Part shown: positions 24,927-36,724 of the stretch, piece by piece
Layout: every line of letters starts with the position of its first letter
Numbering within the stretch: position 1 is the stretch's first letter
Assembly: GCA_029747015.1 (NCBI GenBank)
Contig: JAKOGI010000080.1
Coordinates: 592,501-656,500, forward strand
Direction: 5' to 3'
DNA from: Carnegiea gigantea
Taxonomy: Eukaryota; Streptophyta; Magnoliopsida; Caryophyllales; Cactaceae
DNA length: 64,000 nt
Position numbers and translations under genes: made by a program
The notes under the pieces: model-generated
Told to the model about the DNA's origin: nothing
Database searches by the model: none
What the model saw: the letters and a program-made list of their open reading frames with translations, nothing else

Positions 24927-25104
24927 TATCATTTTTACCTAACAGGTTAGGACCTCAATGGCACTTTTTTATAGGGAATTTGTGTGAAGCTAATAAGCCT
25001 CCTTTGTGGATTTGAGTATCATTTTTACCTAACAGGTTAAGACCTCAATGGCACTTTTTTACAGGGAATTTGTGTGAAGCTAATAAGCCTCCTTTGTGGA
25101 TTTG
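24927..25104. repeat. Tandem duplication, 2 x 90 bp
   Basis: The unit ATTTTTACCTAACAGGTTA...CCTTTGTGGATTTG occurs at 24931 and again at 25021, exactly 90 bases apart, with two or three substitutions. Confidence 0.95.
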
Positions 25105-25140
25105 TGAGACAGGCGATAGGCCTTCGTTAGAATAGTATGA

Positions 25141-25725
25141 GTTAAAGCTGGGTAATAGGTCAATTCGGATCGAATTCGTGTTTACATTGAGCTTCAACGG
25201 ATTGAGAATTCTTCGACTTGAACCTAACCCATTTATTAAACCGGTTGAAAATCCTTGACTGTAACAACTTAATTTTTAAACGGATTGACCCGCTTAACCT
25301 ATTTAAAATAGATATGTCAAGTTCAGTAGTCGAATTACCAATTTACGCATTTAATATTTTCAACTAATATGTGATTACACAACATTAAAAGTTAAGTTTA
25401 CATATCAAATTAAACAATTATTCTCTTAAACTCCCCTGATTTATCATAATTCACATTTTAAAAATTTTTGTATTCTTAATTACCAAATAAAAAAGTAAAT
25501 GGCAAATGAGAAAATGAGTTGACTTGTTTAATCCATTTAATTAAACGGGTTATATAGGTTTTTTTTTTTGGTCGAGAATTTTGACCTGAATCTAATCCAT
25601 TTAATTAAACTGGTTAAATATATCAATTTATTTAATTAAATGGGTTAAAATTTTATACCCAAACTCACTTAACTACGTGTCGATTTTATATCGATAATTA
25701 TATCGAGTCAACTTTGTCCAATTCT
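25141..25725. repeat. Dispersed repeat rich in AAACGG/GACCC motifs
   Basis: It contains repeated short phrases on both strands such as ATTAAACCGGTTGA, AAACGGATTGACCCGC and AATTAAACGGGTTA. It resembles a class of non-autonomous repeats common in plants. The ends show only weak inverted similarity. Confidence 0.35.
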
Positions 25726-26496
25726 AATATGGGTTTACCCAATGCAAAGTGTGGAGTGGGTGGACACTCACCTGTTGTATCATGTATAAAATACAATATC
25801 CACTTGCGTACCGCACACTCGTCACAACGCTTAGAGTACCTTTTTTGTGATCAATTGATTCAAACAGATGACAGGTGGTCTAATTCTTACATGTGCATGA
25901 CAATTACTTACAGATATTACGATGATGATGATGATGGATGGAGACGATGATACTTGATTTTCAAATCCTAGTATTACAACATTGCGCCGGCCGAAGCTGA
26001 AAAAAGTACAAATGATATAAAAATATATGTATGTATCATGGTTGGGGACGAATTGGGTTTGTCAACGTTACAAATCACAAATTGTTAATCACTTAATTAG
26101 GACTTAACTTAAAGAACCATTATCGTGTTTCAATCAGTGAGTTGTGATATTGTTGTATTAAAGAGGATATGAGTTTAATATTAGTCATCTTTCCATTGCA
26201 TGGCTTGTTTTAATTCGTTGCGTTACGTCATTAAGAAGATAATTAAGGATTTAATGGAGCATAATTAAGTATTTGATGGTCCACGTTTCGATTCACTTGG
26301 GATTATTGAAAACATCATAAAGGTAATGAAAGTTCTATTTTGCATAGTGAATCATCTTGATAATTGTTTTCCTACATAGTACATCTCAATTTTTATGAAT
26401 GTGATCTCTCCAACTATATTAGGTAGTCGGTAGTTGGTACACTTATTGGAGCCGTGGTATGTAAGAACGATATGATATTGAATATAAGTTTATGAC

Positions 26497-26580
26497 GACG
26501 AGATCTTAGTCAAACAGTTAAACTTGAGGTCATCAGTATATAAAGTCTCAGATTCGATTCCCCCTTCCTTATTGTATTGT
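26497..26580 (+). mobile_element. SINE-like tRNA-derived fragment
   Basis: An A-box-like TAGTCAAACAGTTAAACTTG is followed by a B-box-like GATTCGATTCCCC (26551). No clear tail was seen. It could instead be chance tRNA similarity. Confidence 0.35.
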
Positions 26581-26599
26581 ACTATCTTTATGATTATGG

Positions 26600-27138
26600 A
26601 TGGATAACGGACGGGGTACTCATTAGGTTAAGTAGTCGGTCCATTTAAAATAGAGCTAATAATGGATTGAGACAATATTAGGCCGGTCCATTAAAGCATA
26701 TTAACGGGTTGGACTGGACTGGTCTATTAATGGCCCATTAATTTTTTCAACCTACTTAACACACTAGTTTACATGTTTCAATTAGTTAAACTTATTACCA
26801 ATACTCTATACATAACAATAATTATTATATACCCTTTTTTGGCGTAAGTTTGTTCCATTTTTAAACGGGTGCAGAGTGGGTTGCCCATGGGTGACTCGAC
26901 TTAACCCATTTGTTAGCTTGGTTATGTATTTTCTAACTTTGAATTTGAACTAGTTTAGTTTGGTTGAAAAATTATAGAGATTTTAGCTGAAAAATTAACT
27001 CACCAAAAATATTCCTTAGTGATAACAAGCGGGCCGAGTTCACTTGGCCCATAACTCGGCCCGACCCATTAACAAATGTGTTGGGTCCGGCCCGACCAGG
27101 TTAATTAATGGGTTGGCCCAGTCCGTAACCTACCCCTG
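26600..27138. repeat. Dispersed repeat, GGGTTGG/GGCCC-rich, with weak inverted ends
   Basis: The left end (near CGGACGGGGTACTCATTAGG) and the reverse complement of the right end (near CGGACTGGGCCAACCCATTA) are partly alike. Inside are many ACGGGTTGG and CGGCCCGACC phrases. Possibly a MITE related in style to the repeat at 25141. Confidence 0.35.
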
Positions 27139-27652
27139 TTTATGACTTATTTGAATCCAAAAAAAAATATTTATTGAATAACACAACACACTAAATCTCA
27201 ATTGTCAGTTATTACAAATGATAAAATTTCAATAATTGATTATCAAAACGAGTAATTTTTATACTTTTTTACACTCAAAACTGAATTACAATTGTTTAAT
27301 TAATAACATGAATCATACTTTGAAGAAGAGTGTACTTCTTTGTCTATTTATTTTTGTTATTCGCACAAGTTTGGAAAAAGAACTTTAGCGATGAGCATTT
27401 CAATCTCCCGCACACGGTTGCCACACTTACAAAGGCCATTAATCATTTGTTTGCATTTTAGGTTCTTGGTCTTTGATCCGCATTAAAGCTCAAATTTGAG
27501 ATCTCATTTAAGAAAAATAAATGACAAATTACTTAATCCAATTTATGTTTGTTGCATTGCATTTGATGCTTGTAGGTCATCCTTGTTTGCTAGCGTTCAT
27601 CATGGTTTTATGTTGCAATGCTTAAAGGCTATTTCTTTAAACAATTATAACA

Positions 27653-27676
27653 CCCCCCCCCCCCAAAAAAAAAAAA
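27653..27676. repeat. Composite homopolymer C12-A12
   Basis: Twelve C followed directly by twelve A. Confidence 0.9.
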
Positions 27677-27854
27677 TGGTGACATTGCTGGCTCCTTTAA
27701 TACAAGAATAAAGTGGAATCGTTGAAAGGGAAATATTTTTTTTAAGGGCTTTAAGAAAGGATTTGATAATAATATGTACGGTGTGAAACTGCCTCATATA
27801 AGTCATATTAAAAGACGAATGTTTTCTGGTAATTATCAATAATTTATTGGCTTA

Positions 27855-28015
27855 ACTAATAGTTCATTTAAGAGTAACATAATAATAGTCACCCTTGAAT
27901 TTAAAAGTTATTTCAAAACATATTATTAGTTACCATAAAACATCAAAAAAAATCACTTCTGAAAGAGTTCGTCTCACAATAATTTTTATGGGAGACTATC
28001 TCACCTAAAAATTTG
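27855..28015. repeat. Dispersed repeat, copy 2 (GAGACTATCTCAC end)
   Basis: Diverged copy of the repeat at 6985-7190, in the same orientation, with the terminal palindrome changed to GAGACTATCTCAC. Confidence 0.5.
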
Positions 28016-28625
28016 TAATTTGATAAAGAGTCGTATTTATGATTGTTCAACAACTTCGTATTTGTTTTGCGTATGTAGTATTAATTATTGGTGTCTCTTC
28101 CTCGCTGTTTTCTTTAGAAATGTGACACAAGTTAGAAACCACAGATGCAGAAAATGCAATTATTCAAAAAGAAAATCAATCCCAGCACGAACAATGTCCT
28201 CGATAAACCAAACAACCATAGCAGGACTGCCGGCTTCAAAGCTTAATTTTGCATGAAAGTATGAAACTCTGGTCAACCCTCATGGGAAAAACAGGGGGGG
28301 AAAGAAAAAAGAAAGGGGCTATCTAATTTACCTATGTGTAGGGCTGGGGCTAATTTTCTACTACAAGTTCTACGTGTAAGCCCAGTGTGGTATAACAGAC
28401 AAGCCCATAATAGGTTAGAAACCCATAATTTGGCTTGTGCTTTTGGATTACAAAAAATTGAATGTGCTAGATTAACTTAAGTGCATTGTTTGAGAAAGCA
28501 TTGAAAGAGGGCCCACGTTCCTGATATTAAAAGAAAGTTCTAATCCATGTCAACCTGGAAAATGACAAGTAGCCATCCAATGCTCCTATGTAGAGTCACG
28601 TGCGTAGGAATAAGACTGTCTATAT

Positions 28626-28680
28626 TTGGATCTCTCCAAACTCTGCGAAAACGATACCCATATTGAGAGTTGTTGTTTTA
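28626..28680 (+). mobile_element. TTG-tailed retroelement 3' end
   Basis: Shows TTGGATCTCTCCAAACTCTG, then ACCCATATTGAGAGTTGTTG, the same motif order as at 5351, 10907 and 23231. Confidence 0.45.
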
Positions 28681-30483
28681 GCCGTCCAATGCTTATAGTT
28701 TGAGAGATGCTGTTTATTCCTAATAGCACTAAATTTGTATATGTTTTGATTTATATATTATCTCACTGCGAATCTTAAGAGGCGGGAAAATTCAACCTTA
28801 ACTTCAAGGAATTTATCCCAGTGCAACACAAGCCTAGAATGCTGACTCAGGGCAGTACGGATGCACTCAAGCCTTCTGCTGTGATTAGCTTACAAATCCA
28901 CTCAGTAATAACGCTACCGTAACAAAAGATGATAAAATTTCCAAGGAGATTCCCCACAAGGTGCTGCTCTGCTTCGGGCAAGCACCGAAAGTTGATCAAA
29001 TGAGGCAACAGGCTCATTTGGTGTGTGTCCTTGTCATGCATTGATAAACTTGGTGGTTGAATTTAGATGCCATGGCATTTCTATCTTTTTTATGCTTTTT
29101 TTAGTCACTTATTAAAATTGGGGTGGAAATTACTGGCCGGGCAAGTCTCGGAAGGTAAAGGTCAGATTCTTTTGTCTAAGTTTAGGGCATGTACGCATTT
29201 ATGTGAACGTATTGGGTACGTATTTAGTTGGCCGACCAAATATATGCAACAAGTTTCATCATGCTAGCCCCTAAGTTGGCCTTCTCCCCAACTCTGATCT
29301 TGTCCTATTCAGCATTTATTGTTAAGGGGTTCTATCGAATAACTAAATTTCATTATAAAAAATAATTTTTAGTTGTTCTAGTCAAAATTATATTTTATTA
29401 AATAACTCGGGAAATAACTTTTTAAGTTATTATAGATGGAGAAATAGTGATGCATATTCATAACACAAGATGATGTTAGAATTGTGTTTACATCTTAGGG
29501 CGACGCTCATAATTTATAGGCTACGTATTTTAATGCAACATTGGCAAATGTTAGAGGAAAAAGTCATTAATCATATTGTATTCGCACATTGAATGTATTC
29601 TTTTTTAAAAGCTGCCAAAGTTTGATGAAAGTCAAGGTGAATGGAATTTGGACTTAATTTATACTCTGCATTCTTTTAGTTTATTAATTGATTAGATAAG
29701 TACTGGCTTTCAGGCAATAACTGCATATAAAAAATACTATGAATTTTGTGACCATTCCAGCTAAAATAATAAGATTGTAACTAAAATAGTCTACGTACAT
29801 TTTTGATTATGAATATTTTATCAGTTCATTGGGACTTGACATGAAATAAAACAATTTCTGCATTTTAAATAAATTTGCATCAATGACATTCATTATAAAT
29901 TAAGGAGTCTAAATCATCTGATAAAGAGTGGCTTTTGGGGAGTTTCATAGATGTTTAATTAGACTTGCATACTTCGTAATTGGGGGATAGTTAATATATT
30001 TTTTTTGCATCTTTTAATTAGTAATTGAGATTTTACTAAAAATGATGAATCGAATGACTTATTAGCCTCATATTTATCAGAGAAAAACAATTTCCTCCCA
30101 AAATTTATATCATATTCCTATAAATACATTTTCTTACAAGATATCTCACCACTATATATTAAAGTTGTCTATATAACAAATATATACTGACAAAATATAT
30201 ATATAGATAAAACATGGCAAGTGAGAATATATAATTTTATATATGTGATATATATTATTCCAAAATTATGATCTTTCTCCTGGCGCAGAATCCATGCCCG
30301 ATTCGAAAGCTCTTCTCCTGCACATTTGCCCTACACGATTCTGACACGTCAACAACACAATAAATAAAACACATAAATAATGAAATTAACCATAGTTTTA
30401 TTTTAAAAAAACAACAACAAAAACAAAACAGAAAGAGAAAAATCCGTCTCATCATCTGTCTAACCCTCCATCCTCGGCCCGTT

Positions 30484-30501
30484 GGGGGGGGGGGGGGGGG
30501 G
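30484..30501. repeat. Poly(G) tract, 18 bases
   Basis: Eighteen consecutive G, about 380 bases upstream of the PIP5K start codon. Confidence 0.9.
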
Positions 30502-30744
30502 ACCAACACGTAAATACGAGTGAAATCCAGGGGCAAATTAGGAAATCAAATGAGCCCGGATGTGTTGGCCTTGGCCCCCGTTGTTCCCCTCACCAAACAA
30601 CCAATAATCCCCACCTCCCACCTCCTCTTCAATTCTGACTCTTTTTTAACCCAACCCCCTTCATTTCAGTCTCTCTCCTCTCCCTCTGCACTACTCCTTC
30701 ATCTCCATCTTCCTCACCAATTTCCCAATCCCAATTCATCAGAG

Positions 30745-30804
30745 ATGTTGCAGATTCCGCCCCAAGTTAATCTGGCGAATCAATTCCCTCTTACCCATTT
30801 TTAG
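30745..30804 (+). promoter_or_regulatory. Upstream ORF of 19 codons in the PIP5K leader
   Basis: An ATG at 30745 opens a 19-residue frame ending at TAG 30802-30804, 63 bases before the main start codon. The surrounding sequence is CT-rich like a plant 5' leader. If the transcript starts upstream, this uORF could reduce or tune translation. The frame is also open upstream, so an earlier ATG at 30550 could be used. Confidence 0.5.
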
Positions 30805-30867
30805 ATTTCGACGATTCTCCGGAATATATTCTCACCCCACTTCGATTTTGCTTTGTCTCGAACAAAA

Positions 30868-33800
30868 ATGGTGGAATCCTTAGTGGAACTGGAATACCCA
30901 GATCATCAAACACCCGAGAAAGACTCCAAAACTAAAGACTTCACCCTAATTTTGGAGCCCCCGATGCCACTGCCGTTGAATCGGAGCCGTTCTCAAGCAG
31001 CCTGCCGGAAAGTGACCCCAACTCCGGTGACCCACGGCGGTGGTTCGGTCGAGAAACGCCTACCCAACGGAGATCTCTACATCGGAACTTTTCTGGGCAA
31101 CGTTCCACACGGGTCGGGCAAGTACTTGTGGGCCGACGGGTGCATGTACGAAGGGGAGTGGAAAAAGGGGAGAGCCAATGGCAAAGGCAAGTTCTCATGG
31201 CCATCTGGGGCTACCTATGAAGGGGAGTTTAAGTCGGGAAGAATGGAGGGTTTCGGTACGTTCACCGGCGCGGATGGGGACACTTACAAGGGTTTATGGG
31301 TTGCAGATAAAAAGCATGGTTATGGTGAGAAGCACTATGTCAATGGGGATTACTATGAGGGGTATTGGAGACGTAATTTGCAGGATGGTAATGGTAGGTA
31401 TGTGTGGAAGAATGGGAATCAGTATCAGGGCGAGTGGAAAAATGGGCTGATTTCTGGGAAAGGGGTTTTGATTTGGGTAAATGGGGAGAGGGTTGAAGGT
31501 GTTTGGGAAAATGGGGTGCCTAAAAATAACGGGACTTTTTCTTACCCTTGGACTGAGCTGTTGGATGGTAATAGCCCTAAGAAGAGGGTGTCTGTGGAGT
31601 GTGGTGGTGGAAGAGGGAGTGTGAGTAGTGGTGGTGGTGGTGGTGGTGGTGGTGGTGGAGGAGGAGAGAGAGTGTTTCCTAGAATTTGCATTTGGGAGAG
31701 TGATGGAGAAGCAGGGGATATTACTTGTGATATTATTGATAATGTGGAGGCAATTTATGGTGATAGGTTTTGGGCGTTGGATAAAACAAAGCCATTTAGA
31801 GATAGTCCTCATTGTATTGTCAAAGAAGCAAAGAAACCCGGCGAAACCATTTCTAAAGGACATAAGAATTATGAGTTGATGCTTAATCTTCAGCTTGGTA
31901 TTAGGTAGGTATAATAAGCATCCATTCTTCTTCTTTTTTCCTGGGTTTTGGTTGATTTTTTGATTGTATTGATTTGCTTGTTTGCTTATGAACTCTTGTA
32001 GATATTCAATTGGGAAGCATGGTTCAGTGTTGAGGGATCTTAAACCCAGTGATTTTGATCCAAGGGAAAAGTTTTGGACCAGGTTCCCTACTGAAGGATC
32101 AAAATTGACCCCACCCCACCAGTCCTCTGAATTCCGGTGGAAAGATTATTGCCCTATGGTCTTCAGGTAATCCAATGTTGCTTTTGGTTTTGGATCATGT
32201 GCTTCATTTTTAGTCTTTTAAAATGAATGATTTTACTGATAATTGATGAATAAAGTGCTGATTGATGTATTTTGGTGTTTTCAGACATTTGAGGGAGCTA
32301 TTTCAGGTGGATCCTGCTGATTATATGATGTCAATATGTGGAGACAATGCTCTTCGAGAGCTTTCGTCACCAGGGAAGAGTGGGAGTTTCTTCTACCTCA
32401 CTCAAGATGATAGGTTTATGATAAAAACAGTGAAGAAATCAGAAGTCAAGGTTAGTTTGCCATTTCCTTGACTAGTGTCCTTGCTCGCATTAACTGAGTT
32501 TATCTTAGTTGGACTTTGTCGTTGGTATGAACACTTCCACTCAATTTAGACCAAAACACTTTGATAACTCGCCGGATAAATTGATGTAAAATATCAGTAG
32601 ACTTGGGTGGATCCATAGTTTTGAATACAACAAGTACCTTTGAGATAATTCTAGTTGTAATTTAGTTGGCTAGACTGCTGCTTCATTTGTTTTGTAGCTT
32701 TAGTGCCAGTTAAATAATGAAAGTGGGTGTAGAAAATTCTAGGTTAGGTAGACTAGATTTAGTTCTGTCCTAATATGGTGATTCACTGTTCTATAGGTTC
32801 TCCTCCGGATGCTTCCGGGTTACTACCAACATGTTTGCCGGTACGAAAATTCTCTCCTCACTAGATTCTACGGTGTGCATTGTGTGAAGTCAGCTGGTGG
32901 TCCGAAGGTATATTGAGCTCGTGTGAAACCCTTGTTTAATATGGCTTAAATAATTACCTGATCAATGAGATTTCTGAATACAAAGATGACAGTATTTTGT
33001 CCCATGAATTTGAACCAGACACGGTTTATTGTTATGGGCAATATGTTCTGCTCCGAGTACCCTATCCATAGGCGATTTGACTTGAAAGGATCAAGGCACG
33101 GCCGAACAACACAGAAGCCTGAGGCTGAGATAGATGAAACTACAACTCTTAAGGATCTTGATCTCAACTACGTCTTCCGCCTCCAAAGGACCTGGTACCA
33201 AGAGTTGATCAAGTAAGTGAACGGGGCACCTTTTTTTACTTCACAGTGTGGACCTTCCTGTCAGTTATCCTTAAACCTCTGGGATTGACTGTGTCTGCTT
33301 GAATGATGTAAGGCAAATCGAACGAGATTGTGAGTTCCTTGAAGCAGAAAGAATAATGGATTACAGTCTTTTGGTGGGCATTCACTTCCGCAACGACAAT
33401 ACAGGGGATAAAATGGGCCTCTCACCGTTTGTCTTGCGCGGTAATTATCTTCTCACATTTATTCAGATTGTATTATGCTTGGTTGCAATGTCAATAAAAA
33501 TCAATTTTCCTTTGCTTCAGTGAATGGAATTCTTTCGCTTTGCAGGTAAAAGGGATTCATATCAAAACGAGAAGTACTTGCGTGGATGTCGCTTGCTTGA
33601 AGCAGAATTACACGACATGGATCGTGTGCTTGCTGGCAGGTGTGTTTTCTGCTGCTTTTCTTTTCTCCTTTCTTTCACTGCAACCAAGTTGTCAAATGAT
33701 TCATCATCTGGGGTCTTATGGCTGTATACTTGGGCTTTGGGAAAACATGAGCTGTTTCTCTCTGTAATCTCAAGTGGGGGCCAAATGCCAGACTTCTGTG

Positions 33801-34495
33801 ATTTGAGCTAATTATGCTGATTTATGATTGGCTAATGACTTCTTCTGCGAAGACTTGACAGCATTGAACTTCTAATATGTATGCCCACTAGAATCGTCTT
33901 AACAATTACAACTGCCATATCAAATTATTCCATCCACTGAATAATGGCCTTTCTGCAATTAATTATTGGAAGTTGCATTGGTTGTATTCATCCTATTTTT
34001 CATGGGCATTTAAATAGGGTAAGGGTAATCTGTTATCCCAATGTCAATTGCTAGCCTTGAGTATGGGATGCCAGAGGCTATCTAGAGCATATCATTGAAT
34101 GCATTGAACTTGAGCCCTGAAACGAGCCCCAGCCCCCAATGAATAAGGAGCACTAACATTTGTTTTTCCTTTGTTGGTTGTTCAGGAAGCCATTGATCAG
34201 ACTAGGCGCAAACATGCCTGCTAGAGCAGAGAAGCTGGCAAGGAGGAGTGATTTTGATCAGTACATTCCAGGGAGCTATGGGAATTTGATCCCATCTCGA
34301 AGTGGTGAGCTCTACGAAGTGATCCTCTATTTTGGGATCATTGACATCTTACAAGATTACGATATCAGTAAGAGGCTAGAGCATGCATACAAGTCTCTAC
34401 AAGCCGATCCAAATTCCATCTCAGCTGTTGATCCTAAGCTGTATTCTAAAAGATTCCAAGATTTTATCGGAAGAATTTTTGTGGAAGATAGATAG
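30868..34495 (+). CDS. PIP5K: Phosphatidylinositol 4-phosphate 5-kinase with MORN repeats, eight exons
   Basis: It makes PI(4,5)P2 from PI4P at the plasma membrane. Exons: 30868-31904, 32002-32166, 32285-32450, 32797-32907, 33019-33212, 33313-33440, 33546-33639 and 34186-34495, all phase-consistent, giving 734 residues. The first ATG in the frame is at 30868 ([11 protein letters not shown]). Seven MORN repeats of about 23 residues fill about 65-225 (for example [20 protein letters not shown] and [20 protein letters not shown]). A 12-glycine run encoded by a GGT microsatellite follows (255-266). The kinase domain has [10 protein letters not shown] with the likely catalytic lysine, [25 protein letters not shown], and the C-terminal activation-loop region DPKLYSKRF. 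This is the plant type I/II B family. It most resembles the shorter members rather than those with a long N-terminal extension, but the exact orthologue was not assigned. Confidence 0.95.
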
Positions 34496-36656
34496 AATCG
34501 AGTCAACCCGAGAGAGAGAGGAAGAAAACTATAATGCCATCAAAAATCACAAGCACAAAAGGGAGAAGAGATCAAAGCGGCTATTATTTCAGGGTCCCCC
34601 ATCCATGTGGAAGAATCTCAAGTGAGATATTGAATGCTGGTCTTTGTTAGTAATGTTAAATCTAAACTGGACAGGTGAAGGGAACCCCGCTTCTTTCTTG
34701 CACCGCGCACACTTCGTGGGTGGGGCGAAAATCGCGTGGTTAATGCAGCAGCGGCAGTCGTTGGGAGGGCCAAGCGGACGATTCAGAACCGGATTTTTAT
34801 CTGATTTTTGTGGATGAGCCATGGTTAGCGAGTAAAATTCTTGTACATTCAAGGGTGGAGGTAAATAGGGTTTTTATTTGTCCTTCTTTTTGTCAATTAT
34901 CCTTTACTGCCAGGGTTATGTAGGAAAGCACAAATGGTGAGGGATTTTGAAGATAGGCTATTACATAGGGGAAAGGGTGGAAAATTTTTGTTTTCCCAGG
35001 AGATGGGATTCAAACAAATTGGGAGATTGGGGTGTATGTATGAATGAATGATAAAATTGTACAGTTTTTACGTAGAAAAGATGAACAGATGATTTATCTC
35101 GTCATCTTTTTTTTTTCCCCCCTGAGATAGGATGAAATATTAAATTTCACTTTTTTTTTTTACTGTGACTTTTGCTGCAAGAAAGGACCCCATCAACCTG
35201 TGGAACAAGTTTGGGAAATGGGAATGGTGGTGGCGGTGTTGTGGGGGACAATTTAGGGAGCTTTTTGCAGGTAAAGCAGCCAATGGAGTTGGAGGAGTCT
35301 ATGAAAAGCAGAGAAAGCATGAATGAGAAAGATGTGAGAAGGATCTCCTTGTTTTTATTCACCTTTCTTTAACTCTACTGTACCTTATTTTCCTATTTAT
35401 TATAATAATTAATGGGGAAATAATTGACCAAAGCATATGTAAAAGCAGATAGTTTGCAGTGTAGAGTTTGACTGGAATATAAATAGTTTTTTTTTTTTTT
35501 TTGAATAGATCCCAATGACATCACCACCATTGGCATCAATGGTAATTGGTAAATACATACATAAAAGTATAGGAGTGCCAAAGGGGTAAATTAATGTGAC
35601 TTGGATTTGTTTAACTGCGAATATAATTACATAGGGCATGTTTTAAATTTGTAGTCAGACAGGGCCATAGGGGTGGTTGGGTCTCCATGGCATGCAATGC
35701 GCATAGGGTAATGTGCGACAGTGAAAGAACTGCATCTGTAGGGCGAAAGGAGACTAGCTAGAGAGCGCTAGGGTCAAAGTCATCCCACGTACTATTACTG
35801 TTACTATTACTATTAGTAGCCCCATCCTCTTTCTTTTTAATGTGACATCCTTTTTGGACCACTTCATTAGAATTTTCATTTTTCTCTTTTTCTTTTTCTT
35901 TCCTCTTTTCCAAGAATTACCAGGCATAAAATATTAAGATGTTAAAATCTACAAAGAAAGTTTATAGATAAACTTGGTTTACCGAGGAACCTCCCTTGAA
36001 TAAATATTGAGTATTATATTTCCAATAGAAGAGATTGAAAATTCAATTTCATTTGATATACGATTTGCATTCTTTTCACATAAAATTCAGACCTGTTATC
36101 CCCTTAAAAACTATAGATTAATATTTTTTAGAGAGATGTTCTGATCTAACTACCCAAAAGAAAGTGAAATAATTTCACTTAAACTTTAGTAAGGCTATGA
36201 AGTAATACTAGATTACACACATATATACGTACAATTTAGAAACATTTTATGAGACTAAAATCATAACTAATTTTATGTAATCGCATTTACTTTTGACTTT
36301 GCATTTATAATGCTTATTTTTAATCAAAATTTCTCTGATTTATGCCAAAAACATATATGTAAAAGAGGTGACTACGAGTTAGCTGCGCAATTTTTTCTGA
36401 TAATTATGTGTAGACAATAATTAGTGAACTGATTAAACTAATCTTCCCCCTGGAAAGTTGAAAGCAATTTTGCCGAAGAACCACCCAGCGGTTTCCTTCT
36501 TCTCTACTTCCAACCCTTCTCCTAACCATTGACATGATCAAGAAGTAGCAGTTTTCTTTACAAATTGAAGGTGAAGAAAGGTATGGTCGGTACTTCGGCC
36601 GTTTTCAACTTTTCTTTACTTTAAAATTAGTATTATTTGTAGTTTCAGTTGTAGTC

Positions 36657-36724
36657 TCTCCCATTGGGAGATTAATCAATTTCTCTCTTTGTGAGAGTTG
36701 TATATGTCTCTCTAATTGTGAGAG
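36657..36724. repeat. Three consecutive small hairpins (CTCTC...GAGAG)
   Basis: TCTCCC-ATT-GGGAGA (36657-36671), CTCTC...GAGAG (36683-36697) and CTCTC...GAGAG (36708-36724) follow each other at about 25-base spacing. The function is unknown. They could belong to a retroelement leader or LTR. Confidence 0.5.

Larger units (their letters stand above)
24279..30744. other. Gene-poor intergenic region between ORP2A and PIP5K
   Basis: No gene could be supported. Listed separately are a 90-bp tandem duplication, two GGGTT/AACCC-rich repeats, a SINE-like B-box fragment, a C/A homopolymer, the second copy of the GAGACGGTCTCAC repeat, and a TTG-tailed end. A frame at 29067-29267 contains KLGWKLLAGQ, a phrase seen in plant LINE polyproteins, but this is weak. 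The interval 29.3-30.25 kb is AT-rich with nothing recognised. Confidence 0.65.

Noticed and set aside
31294..31863. Minus-strand 189-codon frame opposite PIP5K exon 1
   Set aside because: Thr/Pro-rich shadow of MORN repeats and the glycine run on the sense strand.
34589..34852. Minus-strand frame with several cysteines after PIP5K
   Set aside because: It lies in the presumed PIP5K 3' UTR, has no recognised domain, and the cysteine spacing fits no known finger.
35172..35372. Plus-strand Gly-rich frame downstream of PIP5K
   Set aside because: It has no ATG at its opening, is short, and lacks similarity to anything recognised.
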